Under the pieces are notes generated by a model. It was given only the letters and a program-made list of their open reading frames with translations, ran no database searches and had not been told where the DNA came from. From a bacterium (GTDB lineage Bacteria > Desulfobacterota > Deferrisomatia > Deferrisomatales > BM512), in the NCBI GenBank assembly GCA_004322275.1, contig SCTA01000034.1, positions 21,464-85,463 of the forward strand: a stretch of 64,000 nucleotides of DNA. Reading direction: 5' to 3'. This document shows positions 54,633 through 63,200 of the stretch, piece by piece. Positions within the stretch are counted from its first letter, which is position 1; every line of letters begins with the position of its first letter. The position numbers were made by a program, and so were the translations under genes.

Positions 54633-55687
54633 ATGAGCTTTTGATAAAGAAAGTCGCGGTAGACCGTGATGTTCTGCATCTTCCCTTCACGGAAAGGGTT
54701 CTCTCGACGCTCCCCCCGGATGTTCCCGTAGAAGTCCGCGAAGAGGGCGAGGAGATTCCGAAGGGGAAGACCTCGCTCCACCTCACCCGCGAGCGGGGAA
54801 CCTTTTTCAAGGATTGCCCCTGCACGCCGGGCGCGGTGGGGTGCGGCTACCGCATCTTCACCCTCGGCTTTCAGTGCCCCTTTGCCTGCTCCTACTGCTT
54901 TTTGCGTTTTTACGCGCCCGACCTCCCGCTGACCCTCTACTGCAACCTCGAAGAGGCGAGGGAGGAATTCAGACTGAAAGCGGCGAAGCTCGGGCGCTTC
55001 CGCGTCGGGACCGGGGAATTCACCGATTCCCTGGCCCTGGACGGGATAACCGGCCACTCCCGTTTCATGAGCGAACTCGCCAAAGAGTTCCCCGATGTCT
55101 TGGTGGAGTTGAAGACCAAATCCGCCGTAATCGAGCCGCTGCTGGCCTGCTCGCCTCCCAGAAACGTCGTCCCCGCGTGGTCGGTCAACCCGGAAGCCTT
55201 CGCCACGAGCGACGAACCCCTCGCCGCGACCCTTCGGGAGCGGCTCGAAGCCGCGAAAAAGGCGGTTTCGGCCGGGCTTTCGGTTGGCTTTCACTTCGAC
55301 CCGGTGATAATTCACGGCAACTGGCGCGAGGAGTACGGGAGGCTCATCGAAAACCTCTTCGACTCGGCGCCGCCGGAAAAAATCGCCTGGATAAGCGTGG
55401 GCTCGCTGCGCTTTCCCCGGCGCTTTCTGGACCAGTGGGGGTACGCACTGCGTTCCGGCAGAATCTACTTCGACGAGATAATCGACTGCGACGACGGCAA
55501 GATGCGCTACTTCTGGCCGCTGCGCAGGGAGGCTTACCGCTTCTTCAGGGAGCGCGTAGGCTCGCTGGGCAGGGGAAAGGTTCCCCTCTACCTCTGCATG
55601 GAGCCGAAGACCATGTGGGAGAGCGCCTTTCTCCTCTCGCCGGAGGAGGGCGAGGTGGAGAAAATCCTTTGCGGGTTGGAAAGGTGA
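54629..55687 (+). CDS. Spore photolyase-like radical SAM protein
   Basis: 352 residues. Cluster CPFACSYCF gives the Cx3Cx2C signature of radical SAM; the start VDRDVLHLPFTERVLSTLP and the remainder (TGEFTDSLALDGITGHSRF; FHFDPVIIHGNWREEYGRL; EPKTMWESAF) match the SPL (spore photoproduct lyase) family. A spore-former context is absent, so DNA photoproduct repair is not assured. It is coupled to the ParB-like gene by an ATGA overlap, which suggests a two-gene system. Confidence 0.85.
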   Translation: MNELLIKKVAVDRDVLHLPFTERVLSTLPPDVPVEVREEGEEIPKGKTSLHLTRERGTFFKDCPCTPGAVGCGYRIFTLGFQCPFACSYCFLRFYAPDLPLTLYCNLEEAREEFRLKAAKLGRFRVGTGEFTDSLALDGITGHSRFMSELAKEFPDVLVELKTKSAVIEPLLACSPPRNVVPAWSVNPEAFATSDEPLAATLRERLEAAKKAVSAGLSVGFHFDPVIIHGNWREEYGRLIENLFDSAPPEKIAWISVGSLRFPRRFLDQWGYALRSGRIYFDEIIDCDDGKMRYFWPLRREAYRFFRERVGSLGRGKVPLYLCMEPKTMWESAFLLSPEEGEVEKILCGLER

Positions 55688-55708
55688 TGGTTTTAACCTA
55701 TTATGTCT

Positions 55709-55850
55709 GAGGTTGTTTTAAAAACTGCTGCGAGCCCCGTTTACTGCGTCGCGTGCTCGCTCAACGCTCAACGTATTGACGATACTGCCTCGCGTCTCGC
55801 CCGCGTCTCCTTGTAAACGGGGCTTCTCGCGACGTTTTTAAAGCAACCTC
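55709..55850. repeat. Palindromic intergenic repeat, family A copy 6
   Basis: GAGGTTGTTTTAAAAACTGC and GACGTTTTTAAAGCAACCTC pair; inner arms GCGAGCCCCGTTTAC and GTAAACGGGGCTTCTCGC are fully complementary. Starts 21 bases after the radical SAM stop. The central part has CGTATTGACGATACTGCC. Confidence 0.9.
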
Positions 55851-55907
55851 CTGATCGGTATTCCAGGAGGCAGCGCATTTATTGTAAAGAAAAAAAACGG
55901 CAAACTA

Positions 55908-56027
55908 TTTCGGCGAAGGGCAAGGAGTCCGCAGGGCGCGCGACGAAGACAGTAGCGTGACTACGTCAAGGAGCGCGAGCGAGTAGCGACGAAGCTCAGC
56001 GTCAAAAGCCGAAGCCGTGTTAGTGTT
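55908..56027 (-). repeat. Intergenic repeat, family B copy 2
   Basis: Matches 4205-4332 in the reverse orientation, including GACGAAGACAGTAGCGTGACTACG and GCGAGTAGCGACGAAG. It follows family A copy 6 in the 349-base gap before the CDP-alcohol transferase, which starts at 56037. Confidence 0.7.
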
Positions 56028-56036
56028 AGAGGGATA

Positions 56037-57350
56037 ATGGAAATCTATTTCAAGATAATGCTCGAAACCGGCTGGCCGATCATCCTCATGTTCGTCGCCG
56101 AGCGCGTGGCCATGAGCTATCTGCTGGCGACCAACAAGCGCTGCGAGTGGGTGCGGTCAAAGTCGTGGCTCCATCCCAACGCCATCAGTTTCTACCGCTT
56201 CCCGATGGGCATACTCTCGGTCTACACCCTGCATCTGGGTTATCCGCGCCTCGCCATCTGGATCTTTTCCTTCTGGATGATAACCGACCTCACCGACGGC
56301 GACATTGCGCGGCGCTGCAACCTGAGCACGGAGAAGGGCGCGACCATCGACCCTCTTTCCGACAAGCTCATGTACATACCCGCCCTCGCCTACATGGCGT
56401 GGAAGGGGTTTCTGGATCCCACCGCCGTCATTGTTTTCATCGCCCTTGACGTTCTCGGGCAGATGTCGCGCCTCGTGGTGGAAAACAAGGCTGCCAACCT
56501 CTTCGGCAAAGCCAAGACCTTTCTCGTCGTCGTCCTCCTCATCGCCACCGTGCTGGAAATAATCTACGGCCCGCTCCCCCACTCGCGGGTTCTAGGCCCT
56601 CTGATGGGGTTTTGCATCGGTCTGGCCTTTTGCTCCGTGGCCTTCAAGATTATCCCCAATTACTGGTACGCCAACATACTCAGCCTGATGAACATGGTCT
56701 GCGGTATCGCGGGCATCGTGACGATACTAATGGGGAAGCCGCTTATTTACGCCTTCGGCCTCGTCTTCCTCGGCCAGTTTCTCGACCTCTTCGACGGGCG
56801 GGCGGCGGAGCGGTGGGGATCGACTCCGAAGGGGGAGATGTTTGACGACATAGCCGACGGGACCAGCTTCGGCGGCACCGTCGGCCTCATGGTCGCCTAC
56901 TCCTTCAAGAGTCCCGCCTTCGGGTGGTCTCTCGGGATACTGCACACCTTCTGCACGATCTTCCGGCTCGTCCGCTTCATAATCAGGAAGAGAAAGGCTG
57001 GGGTAGAGGGAGGGGTCGAGTGGTTTTGCGGAATGCCGAGCCCCGGCGGCGCGCTCCTCGCGGGAAGCGCCTGCATCTTTCTGGAAGCCGAGTGGATGCG
57101 GGCGGTAATGGTTGTAGCCTCCTCGCTGCTGATGGTCTCAAGCATACCCTACCCGCACTTCGGTCGCTCGATATTGCCGAAAGTCCCCCTCTTCGCCAGA
57201 GTTCTGATCCTGGGCGTCTTCACCTTAATGCTGGCCCACGCCGTAAAGAGGATGGATTTTGGCGAGCCGATGGCCGTGGTTTTCGTGGTTTCGGTTGTCT
57301 ACATGATCAGCCCTATATTCACACGAAGCTCTGGTCAGATGACCGCATAG
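56037..57350 (+). CDS. Protein with two CDP-alcohol phosphatidyltransferase domains
   Basis: 437 residues, about ten membrane segments. Domain 1 has the complete CDP-OH-P motif, D84-x2-D87-G-x2-A-R...G101-x3-D105-x3-D109. Domain 2 has D250-x2-D253-G-x2-A-E258...G266-x3-D270-x3-D274, in which Glu258 replaces the usual Arg. The family joins CDP-diacylglycerol or similar CDP-alcohols to an acceptor such as serine, glycerol-3-phosphate or inositol phosphate. Two full catalytic sets in one chain suggest a bifunctional phospholipid synthase. A normal PssA/PgsA is ~200-250 residues, half this length. Confidence 0.85.
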   Translation: MEIYFKIMLETGWPIILMFVAERVAMSYLLATNKRCEWVRSKSWLHPNAISFYRFPMGILSVYTLHLGYPRLAIWIFSFWMITDLTDGDIARRCNLSTEKGATIDPLSDKLMYIPALAYMAWKGFLDPTAVIVFIALDVLGQMSRLVVENKAANLFGKAKTFLVVVLLIATVLEIIYGPLPHSRVLGPLMGFCIGLAFCSVAFKIIPNYWYANILSLMNMVCGIAGIVTILMGKPLIYAFGLVFLGQFLDLFDGRAAERWGSTPKGEMFDDIADGTSFGGTVGLMVAYSFKSPAFGWSLGILHTFCTIFRLVRFIIRKRKAGVEGGVEWFCGMPSPGGALLAGSACIFLEAEWMRAVMVVASSLLMVSSIPYPHFGRSILPKVPLFARVLILGVFTLMLAHAVKRMDFGEPMAVVFVVSVVYMISPIFTRSSGQMTA

Positions 57351-57480
57351 GCCTGAAAACTGCTGCGAGCCCCGTTTTCTGTGTCGTGTGCTCGCTCAAG
57401 TGCTCGCCGTAGCGCTGCTACTGTCTCGCCCTCTCGCTCCGCGACTCCTTGAAACCGGGGCTTCTCGCGACGTTTTCCCG
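57351..57480. repeat. Palindromic intergenic repeat, family A copy 7
   Basis: Starts directly after the stop of the CDP-alcohol transferase. GCCTGAAAACTGCTGCGAG leads; the inner arms GCGAGCCCCGTTTTC and GAAACCGGGGCTTCTCGC pair. It lies between convergent genes (next is the minus-strand gene ending at 57513). The outer right arm is weaker than in other copies. Confidence 0.88.
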
Positions 57481-57512
57481 CTCTCTGGATACTCTGAAAA
57501 GCCTTGATGCTC

Positions 57513-57995
57513 CTAATCGATGATTTCCAACGAGATGCCGAAGACCATTCCGCTTTCGTTCACCAGAAAGGTCAGCAGGTAGATCTCCTTCGTGAATTTG
57601 TAGGGGGTCAACCCCTGCGCGAAACCGGCGAGAAGTATCTTTTCCCTTGCGGCGGCGAACTCGTTGCCGGGAGAGATTCCGAAGATGCTGTTCTTAGGGT
57701 TGTGCGACGTGATCATCCTCACGACGCCGTCGTGGCCATATCCTATCGAGACATCCAGGGAGTCGAAAATGTAGACGCAGCCCTTAAGGCAGGGCTCGGA
57801 GGCGGCCTTCACGCCCTTTAAAACATTCAGGTCTTCCCGCGAGAGGAGGGTCACGCCGAAGACGTCGATCTCTTTGTTTATCTCATCGCTCCTCACGGTG
57901 TTTCTCCCGCAGCCGTCAGCCGCCAGCGTCAGGAGGGCCAGTAGCGCGAAAAGCACCGTACGGTCAAACCAACTTCCACCTTTTGTATCCGGCAT
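57513..57995 (-). CDS. Probable envelope protein of unknown function
   Basis: About 160 residues from ATG 57995, with GGAGG at 58003. A hydrophobic N-terminal segment (TVLFALLALLTLAA) ends in DGCGRN, a poor lipobox, so it may be a lipoprotein or simply anchored. The remainder (NKEIDVFGVTLLSREDLNVLKG, SLDVSIGYGHDGVVRMIT) has no recognised domain. Next upstream is the rhodanese lipoprotein on the same strand, but a terminator lies between. Confidence 0.62.
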   Translation of the reverse strand: MPDTKGGSWFDRTVLFALLALLTLAADGCGRNTVRSDEINKEIDVFGVTLLSREDLNVLKGVKAASEPCLKGCVYIFDSLDVSIGYGHDGVVRMITSHNPKNSIFGISPGNEFAAAREKILLAGFAQGLTPYKFTKEIYLLTFLVNESGMVFGISLEIID

Positions 57996-58030
57996 CCTTG
58001 CCTCCGGTCCGGCCTGTCCGCCGTGAAAGC

Positions 58031-58063
58031 AAAAAAGGCCGCCCATATCCCGGCGGCCTTTTG
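58031..58063 (-). terminator. Terminator of the rhodanese gene
   Basis: AAAAGGCCGCC/GGCGGCCTTTT arms around CATATCCC. On the minus strand it ends TTTTTTGC. It lies ~20 bases after the rhodanese stop and upstream of the envelope-protein gene. Confidence 0.9.
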
Positions 58064-58079
58064 AAGCCTCTTGGCGTTC

Positions 58080-58589
58080 CTACTTCTCCAAAGGATACCC
58101 CATTTCCTTCCAGCCGGTTATCCCGGCGGGGTAGCGGTTGACGCTCTTGAAACCGTTTTCGGCAAGGATTTTCGCGCCCAGGTGGCTCCTCCGGCACGCC
58201 ACGAAACCGCAATACAGCACGACGGGCTTTTCCTTGTCGCTTCCGGCGGTTTTCACGACGGATTCGGTGTCGAAGGGGGTAAGCTCCTTTTCGGTCTTGG
58301 GCAGGGGGCTGTTGACCGCGCCGGGGATGTGGCCCTTGTCGTACTCATCCTTCGGAAGCACGTCGATGATAATCATGTCCTTCTTCTCTGCAGTCCATTT
58401 GTACAACTCTTCGGTATTAACGAGCTTGTAGCCGCCGTCTTTGGCGTCGTCCAACAGTTTTAGGGAAGCTTTCTCGATGGGAAGTTCAAGGCCGCTGGGC
58501 GAAGTGCCGATCTTGCTGCCGATTCCCGCGCACGCGCTTAGGGTAAGGGCGAAGAGGAGGACGAGCGAGGCGTTCAAAAATCTTTTCAT
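58080..58589 (-). CDS. Rhodanese-domain lipoprotein
   Basis: 169 residues. Lipobox LSAC with Cys20; a single rhodanese domain with IIIDVLPKDEYDKGHIPGAV and the active-site loop CGFVACRRS (nucleophile Cys). Anchored outside the cytoplasm, it may pass or detoxify sulfane sulfur. Upstream at 58744-58782 is one copy of the 39-bp repeat shared with the fic promoter region. Confidence 0.85.
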   Translation of the reverse strand: MKRFLNASLVLLFALTLSACAGIGSKIGTSPSGLELPIEKASLKLLDDAKDGGYKLVNTEELYKWTAEKKDMIIIDVLPKDEYDKGHIPGAVNSPLPKTEKELTPFDTESVVKTAGSDKEKPVVLYCGFVACRRSHLGAKILAENGFKSVNRYPAGITGWKEMGYPLEK

Positions 58590-58743
58590 GGCGCACCTTT
58601 GTTTGGGTAAAGTCCGGTCGTAAAGTCAGGCCGAACGATAGCGCCCGCGCCAAGACCCGTCAAATCGGCAATATCGATAACTTCGGCACCAGGAATAGAT
58701 TTTACGAATGGGAGATTGAACCGGAGTGAGGCAAGTCATCTCG

Positions 58744-58782
58744 CGAACTATCAATTTGCTATCAATTTTTTGATAATTGATA
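58744..58782. repeat. 39-bp direct repeat, copy 1 (downstream of fic)
   Basis: Identical over 39 bases to 60226-60264, beginning CGAACTATCAATTTGC and ending GATAATTGATA. It contains the half-sites TATCAAT and ATTGATA, which form an inverted repeat. It lies 155 bases upstream of the rhodanese start and 54 bases beyond the fic stop. Confidence 0.85.
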
Positions 58783-58835
58783 GTTGCAAGTTGACACTAA
58801 ATGAAAAACAATAGCAACAGCGCGGAATTATACAG

Positions 58836-60155
58836 CTATATGTTAGGCGCTATTTTTGACGGTAGGCCTGAGGGGGCGAGGAAATGAAACTTGCGCCCGG
58901 TCTTCACCATCGTTAAAAGCCCCATCCGCTCAAGCTCAAGAAGGTCGCTTCTGGCCGTGGCGTAGGCGAGGTTGTGATAGGTCTGGTGTTCTTTTATCGA
59001 GTATTCGGCGCCGGGGTGGCTAAGCGCGTGACGCAAAAGCTCTATCTGCCTTGAGTTCAGGTTCCTCGCGAACCCGGAAAGCAGGTCCTTCGCCCTTTTC
59101 GTCTCCTCAGTCTTTTTTGCGACCTTCTCCTCGAATCTCTTTAAAGCGCGCTCGATCGTTTCAAGCTGATTCATTATGAAGTAGGTGGCGTCCCCCTCGT
59201 CCGTCTCCGTGTAGAGAAAAGCGCGATAGTATTTTGCCCTGGCCCTGTTTATCTCCGCCGAGATGGAGAGGTATTCCATCAGCCAGTAGCCCCGGTTCAG
59301 CGCCGACCAGTAGAAGAGGGAGCGGGCGGTCCTGCCGTTGCCGTCAACGAAGGGATGGTCGTAGGCGAGCTGGAAGTGAATTAAAATCGCCCGTATCAGG
59401 GGGTGGACGAACGGCGAGCTGTCGTCGGGCGCATTGGCGAAGGCGCAAAGGTCCCTGAGCCGTTCCCTGAGCGTGTCCGCTCCCGGAGGAGTATGAAGGC
59501 GCTCGCCGGTCAGGCTGTCCTGAACGACTATGTCGTCGGTTTTCCGCAGCTTTCCCGCGTCCTTCGGGTTGTCCAGCGTGTTGTGGGTGACGACGGAATG
59601 GAGTTCGAGTATCAGTTCCGGAGTCAGTTTTTCTTTCGCGTTACCCCGGATGAACTCCATCGCCCGGTAATTGTTGAGTATCATCCATTCGCTTTTGTTC
59701 CGGGGCTCCCGCTGCTCCAGCAGCATTTTTTTCGCCACGTCGGTGGTGGTAACGGCTCCTTCGAGCTGGCTGGAGGTTATGGACTCCTCGAAAAGGGAGG
59801 AGACGATGAAGTTGTCCCTTATCGAAACGTTGGCGTCGGGGCAGACACCGGACAGGGCTCCGGCGGTCTTCCGTTCCAGAAGGCGCAGGCGGTTGCCGAT
59901 GGAGTCGGGCTGAAGGAATTTGAAAAAATTCCCTTCCTTGTCCTTCAGGGGGTAGTTTTTGAGAGTGAATTTGCGGGCGATTTTTACCGCCCACCACCAC
60001 TTTTCGCTGGAGACCCCCTCGGGCGGTTTTCTGTGCCGGAGTTCGTCCCAGTGGAGATACTTTCCCTCAGGTTCGACTTCTAATATTCCGGGGTGGTCCA
60101 GCAGTCTTACAAAGTCCCCGGCATCCGGCCCGGGCGGCGCTACAGGCATTTTCAT
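58836..60155 (-). CDS. Class II Fic-domain AMPylase with C-terminal winged helix
   Basis: 439 residues. An N-terminal Fic_N-type domain, the inhibitory motif S128-x3-E132-G133 (class II, in the same chain before the core), and the Fic core HPFVDGNGR at 267-275 with catalytic His267. A C-terminal helix-turn-helix (about 375-430; YSIKEHQTYHNLAYATARSDL) is probably DNA-binding. AMP transfer to Ser/Thr/Tyr of an unknown target is expected. Base composition near the gene falls, and both flanks carry the 39-bp direct repeat. Confidence 0.9.
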   Translation of the reverse strand: MKMPVAPPGPDAGDFVRLLDHPGILEVEPEGKYLHWDELRHRKPPEGVSSEKWWWAVKIARKFTLKNYPLKDKEGNFFKFLQPDSIGNRLRLLERKTAGALSGVCPDANVSIRDNFIVSSLFEESITSSQLEGAVTTTDVAKKMLLEQREPRNKSEWMILNNYRAMEFIRGNAKEKLTPELILELHSVVTHNTLDNPKDAGKLRKTDDIVVQDSLTGERLHTPPGADTLRERLRDLCAFANAPDDSSPFVHPLIRAILIHFQLAYDHPFVDGNGRTARSLFYWSALNRGYWLMEYLSISAEINRARAKYYRAFLYTETDEGDATYFIMNQLETIERALKRFEEKVAKKTEETKRAKDLLSGFARNLNSRQIELLRHALSHPGAEYSIKEHQTYHNLAYATARSDLLELERMGLLTMVKTGRKFHFLAPSGLPSKIAPNI

Positions 60156-60225
60156 GACCGGCTCCGTCGTTTAATTATCAATTTGAAAAATAATGATAAT
60201 TGTAAAATTGATATTTTGCAACCAT

Positions 60226-60264
60226 CGAACTATCAATTTGCTATCAATTTTTTGATAATTGATA
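60226..60264. repeat. 39-bp direct repeat, copy 2 (upstream of fic)
   Basis: Identical to 58744-58782. It lies about 70 bases upstream of the fic ATG. Neighbouring AT-rich DNA (60168-60215) has further TATCAATT/AATTGATA-like half-sites. It could be an operator for the Fic helix-turn-helix or a duplication from an insertion event. Confidence 0.85.
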
Positions 60265-60360
60265 ATTAGACGGTTTTGCAAAACCGCAAGTAGCCGTTAT
60301 TATTGGATATTTTTGATTGCCGCGAAGGATGGAAATGTACGGCGGGTGGTGAGACGAAAC

Positions 60361-61101
60361 CTACCCCTCTTGTTTTTCCTCGACAAGCTCCTTGACCACA
60401 TGACCCGCCATCACCGCGCCGAAGATTACGGGGAGGTAGGAGATCGAGCCGACGGGGCTTCGCGCCCTGCCGCGGTGAAAGTCTTCCGCTTTGGGTTCGA
60501 GCGGCTCGCTGACCAGCGCCGGGGTGTCGGTGTGGACGGCGGGGATGGGGCCGGAGATGCCCCGTGAGCGGAGGCGCTTTCTAAGGTGCCTCGCCAGCGG
60601 GCAGTTGCGGGTGGCGAAGAGGTCGGAGACCCTGACGCCGGTGGGGTCGATCCTGCCCCCCGCGCCGGTGGATACGACCAGCGGCACCCCGAGGGTTTTG
60701 CAGCGGACGATAAGTTCTACCTTGGGGTTCAGGCTGTCTATACAGTCGAGGACGTAGTCGAACGCGGGAAGGTCGAAGTTTTCGGCGGTGTCGGGGGCGA
60801 AGAAATCCTCCACGGGAGTAACTGCGCACCCGGGGTTTATCTCGCGGAGGCGCTCGGTTATCACCTCGGCCTTGGGCCTGCCTACCGTCGAGCGAAGCGC
60901 GATAAGCTGGCGGTTGAGGTTGGACTCCTTCACCTTGTCGAAATCCACAACCGTTATCGCGCCGACGCCCGCGCGGCACAGAAATTCCGTCGCAGCCCCG
61001 CCCACGCCGCCTAGGCCGAAGACTATGACGCTGGCTTCGGAGAGTTTTTTCAGCCCCTTTTCTCCGATGAGCATCCTCGTCCGTTCGTGCATATCCATCA
61101 T
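60361..61101 (-). CDS. tcdA: tRNA threonylcarbamoyladenosine dehydratase TcdA
   Basis: 246 residues, HesA/MoeB/ThiF fold. ATP-binding GLGGVGGAATEFLCRAGVG; DFDKVKESNLNRQ; a Cys near GRIDPTGVRVSDLFATRNCPLA. The start region MHERTRMLIGEKGLKKL matches TcdA (CsdL). It cyclises t6A37 in tRNA to ct6A. Overlaps the tatD end by 4 bases, so they are co-translated. Confidence 0.88.
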   Translation of the reverse strand: MMDMHERTRMLIGEKGLKKLSEASVIVFGLGGVGGAATEFLCRAGVGAITVVDFDKVKESNLNRQLIALRSTVGRPKAEVITERLREINPGCAVTPVEDFFAPDTAENFDLPAFDYVLDCIDSLNPKVELIVRCKTLGVPLVVSTGAGGRIDPTGVRVSDLFATRNCPLARHLRKRLRSRGISGPIPAVHTDTPALVSEPLEPKAEDFHRGRARSPVGSISYLPVIFGAVMAGHVVKELVEEKQEG

Positions 61102-61859
61102 TCTTCTCCCAAAAACAGCCTTCGGGCGTTGCTTGAAGTGGTTTCGGCCAGCTCTTCCCCGCTCACGCCGAGCGCTTCGGCCAAGGCGCGTACGGTCTCG
61201 GGAAGGTCCGCCGGGTCGTGAAGCTCCCCCTTCTTACTCCAGGGCGGGAGGTCGGGCGCGTCGGTCTCGACGAGGAGGCGGTCCGCCGGGATGAATTTTA
61301 CCACCCTGCGGAGGTTTTCCTTGCGCGGGTAGGTTACTGTCGCGCCTATGGAGAGGTAAAGGTTGGCGTCCAGCGCCTTTTTCGCCATGTCGAGCGAGCC
61401 GGTGAAGTTGTGGTAGACGGCGGGGCCGCGATAGCCCGCCTCGCGCATTACCGAAAGCGTTTCGTAAAAACCCTTGCGGATGTGAAGAAGGAGCGGCAGG
61501 CGAAGCTCCTTGGCCAGCAGCACCTGAAAGTGAAAGCACTCCCTCTGAAGCTCCTCGTTTTCACGCCCGTTCCAGAAATCCAGCCCCGTCTCTCCTACGG
61601 CGCGAAACCCTCCGGCGCGAAGGAGCGCCGAAAGCTCGGCCAGGGGTTCGCGGCCCTTCAAGTATAACGGGTGGAGCCCGGCGGCGGGGAGGACGAAGGG
61701 ATACTTTTTGTGGATGGAGAGCGCCTTTTTTGACGAGTCAACGTTAATCGCGGCGTTGACCGCGCCGCTTATCCCCGCCGCCTTCATCCTTTCGACTACG
61801 GTGGGAAGCTCCCTGAAAAAGGGCTCGTAGTCAAGGTGAAGGTGGGTGTCGAAGTACAT
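61098..61859 (-). CDS. tatD: TatD family metal-dependent hydrolase
   Basis: 253 residues. FDTHLHLDYEPF at the start, VGETGLDFWNG with the central Glu, LLLHIRKG, and VETDAPDLPP are the TatD metal-binding residues. It acts as a 3'-5' exonuclease or related phosphodiesterase. It sits upstream of tcdA, which it overlaps, and 3 bases downstream of the 61863 gene. Confidence 0.92.
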   Translation of the reverse strand: MYFDTHLHLDYEPFFRELPTVVERMKAAGISGAVNAAINVDSSKKALSIHKKYPFVLPAAGLHPLYLKGREPLAELSALLRAGGFRAVGETGLDFWNGRENEELQRECFHFQVLLAKELRLPLLLHIRKGFYETLSVMREAGYRGPAVYHNFTGSLDMAKKALDANLYLSIGATVTYPRKENLRRVVKFIPADRLLVETDAPDLPPWSKKGELHDPADLPETVRALAEALGVSGEELAETTSSNARRLFLGEE

Positions 61860-61862
61860 CGC

Positions 61863-62510
61863 CTAAAAGAATCTCATGTCGAGCCAGCCGGCGAACGCTA
61901 CGAGGAAGAAGATCGAAAGGATGGTGCAGAGGGTATAGAGCCAGCCCTTTATCACCGGCCGCGCTTTCCCCTTCGAGCGCAGATAGAAGCTGATGAGAAA
62001 GCCCGGCAGGAAGCTGTAGAGGGTTATGTAGGGGAGCTTCAGCAGCGTGAAGCCGAGCTGGCCGAAAAAGTAGCGGTCGACCTCGGAGTAGTCGGCCCGC
62101 CCCTCGCGAAGAGCCCTCTTGTAGGTCTGCCTTACGGTCTCCCACTCCTTTTGCCCGCCCGCCTTCTCCAGAAAGGCTGCCTCGTCCAGCGGCCCCGCCG
62201 GTTCGCCGCCGTCTCTCGGGACGATGGAGTAGATATTCCGCTTGTCGTCCGGCTTCCCCTCTTTCAGGGCGTAGTGCTTGCCGTAGACGAAGGTTTCCGT
62301 CACAAAAAGCGCCATCAGCGGCCCCGCGTCCCCGCCGGGGCGCAGGGGTGTTTCTCCCCGATAGATCACCAGTTCCGAAGGACCGGTCTTTCTCACCGAG
62401 TATGTCCCGTCGATCTTGAAAGAGTAGTTCTGCCAGCCGCTCTCCTCCGCCAGGGCGGAAAATGGCAGAGCGAGAAGCAGAAGGAGAAGGGTAAAGAAGA
62501 GTTTTCGCAA
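61863..62510 (-). CDS. Membrane protein of unknown function with signal peptide
   Basis: 215 residues. Signal peptide 1-21 (ALAEES); a periplasmic domain of ~125 residues with LMALFVTETFVYGKHYALKEG; two C-terminal membrane segments (FTLLKLPYITLYSFLPGFLISFYL; LYTLCTILSIFFLVAFAGW, quoted in part). Third gene of a run with tatD and tcdA on the same strand. No domain recognised. Confidence 0.65.
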   Translation of the reverse strand: MRKLFFTLLLLLLALPFSALAEESGWQNYSFKIDGTYSVRKTGPSELVIYRGETPLRPGGDAGPLMALFVTETFVYGKHYALKEGKPDDKRNIYSIVPRDGGEPAGPLDEAAFLEKAGGQKEWETVRQTYKRALREGRADYSEVDRYFFGQLGFTLLKLPYITLYSFLPGFLISFYLRSKGKARPVIKGWLYTLCTILSIFFLVAFAGWLDMRFF

Positions 62511-62522
62511 GACGGTGCTCCG

Positions 62523-63200
62523 TTATCCGAAATTGAGGGCGAATATTATGGCGTAAAAGAGTCCCGGAATCAGGTTCCCGGTGCGTATCTTCACGATGCC
62601 GAGAAGGTTGATTCCTATGGCCAGCACCAGCAGCCCTCCGGTGCCGTTGACCGCCGAAAGCACCGCCGGGTCTTCAAGGAAGGTTAGCTGCCCGGCCAGC
62701 AGGGTGAACGCGCCCTGATAGAGAAGTACGCTCAGCGCGCTCGCCGCCACGCCTATGCCGAGGGCCGAGCCGAAGATTATCGAGGCGGAGCCGTCCAGCA
62801 GCGCCTTGACGTAAAGCACCGAGGGGTCGCCGTAGACGCCGTCCTTTATCGCGCCGATAATCGCCATCGCGCCGGTGACGTAGAGTATCGAGGCGGCGGC
62901 GAACCCCTCCGAAAAGGTGGGCGAAGAGCTTCTGAACCTCCCCTTCAGCCACTCTCCCGCAAGGCAGACCCTGTCCTCGATGCGAAGCATCTCCCCGGTC
63001 ACCGCTCCGAGGAGGATGCAGCCTACGGCCAGAAGCTCGCTTTTCGCGCTCAGCGCCATCCGAAGGCCGATGTAGATCACCGCCACGCCGAGAGCGTGGA
63101 GAATGGTCGTCTTGAAGCGCTCTTCAACCCTCGACCCGAGAAGCGCGCCGAGCACTCCCCCGGCCAGCACCGCCCCGGTGTTAACAATAGTTCCCTTCAC
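62523..63200 (-). CDS. DUF554 membrane protein
   Basis: 225 residues with about seven membrane segments. TIVNTGAVLAGGVLGALLG at the start and EGFAAASILYVTGAMAIIGAI are typical of DUF554 (YdfK-like) proteins. Function unknown. First of the left-reading run 63200-60361 (12-base gap to the next gene). Confidence 0.85.
   Translation of the reverse strand: MKGTIVNTGAVLAGGVLGALLGSRVEERFKTTILHALGVAVIYIGLRMALSAKSELLAVGCILLGAVTGEMLRIEDRVCLAGEWLKGRFRSSSPTFSEGFAAASILYVTGAMAIIGAIKDGVYGDPSVLYVKALLDGSASIIFGSALGIGVAASALSVLLYQGAFTLLAGQLTFLEDPAVLSAVNGTGGLLVLAIGINLLGIVKIRTGNLIPGLFYAIIFALNFG

Noticed and set aside
55709..56027. CRISPR-like array
   Set aside because: Two adjacent repeats of different families, with no equal-length spacers and no cas genes in the window.
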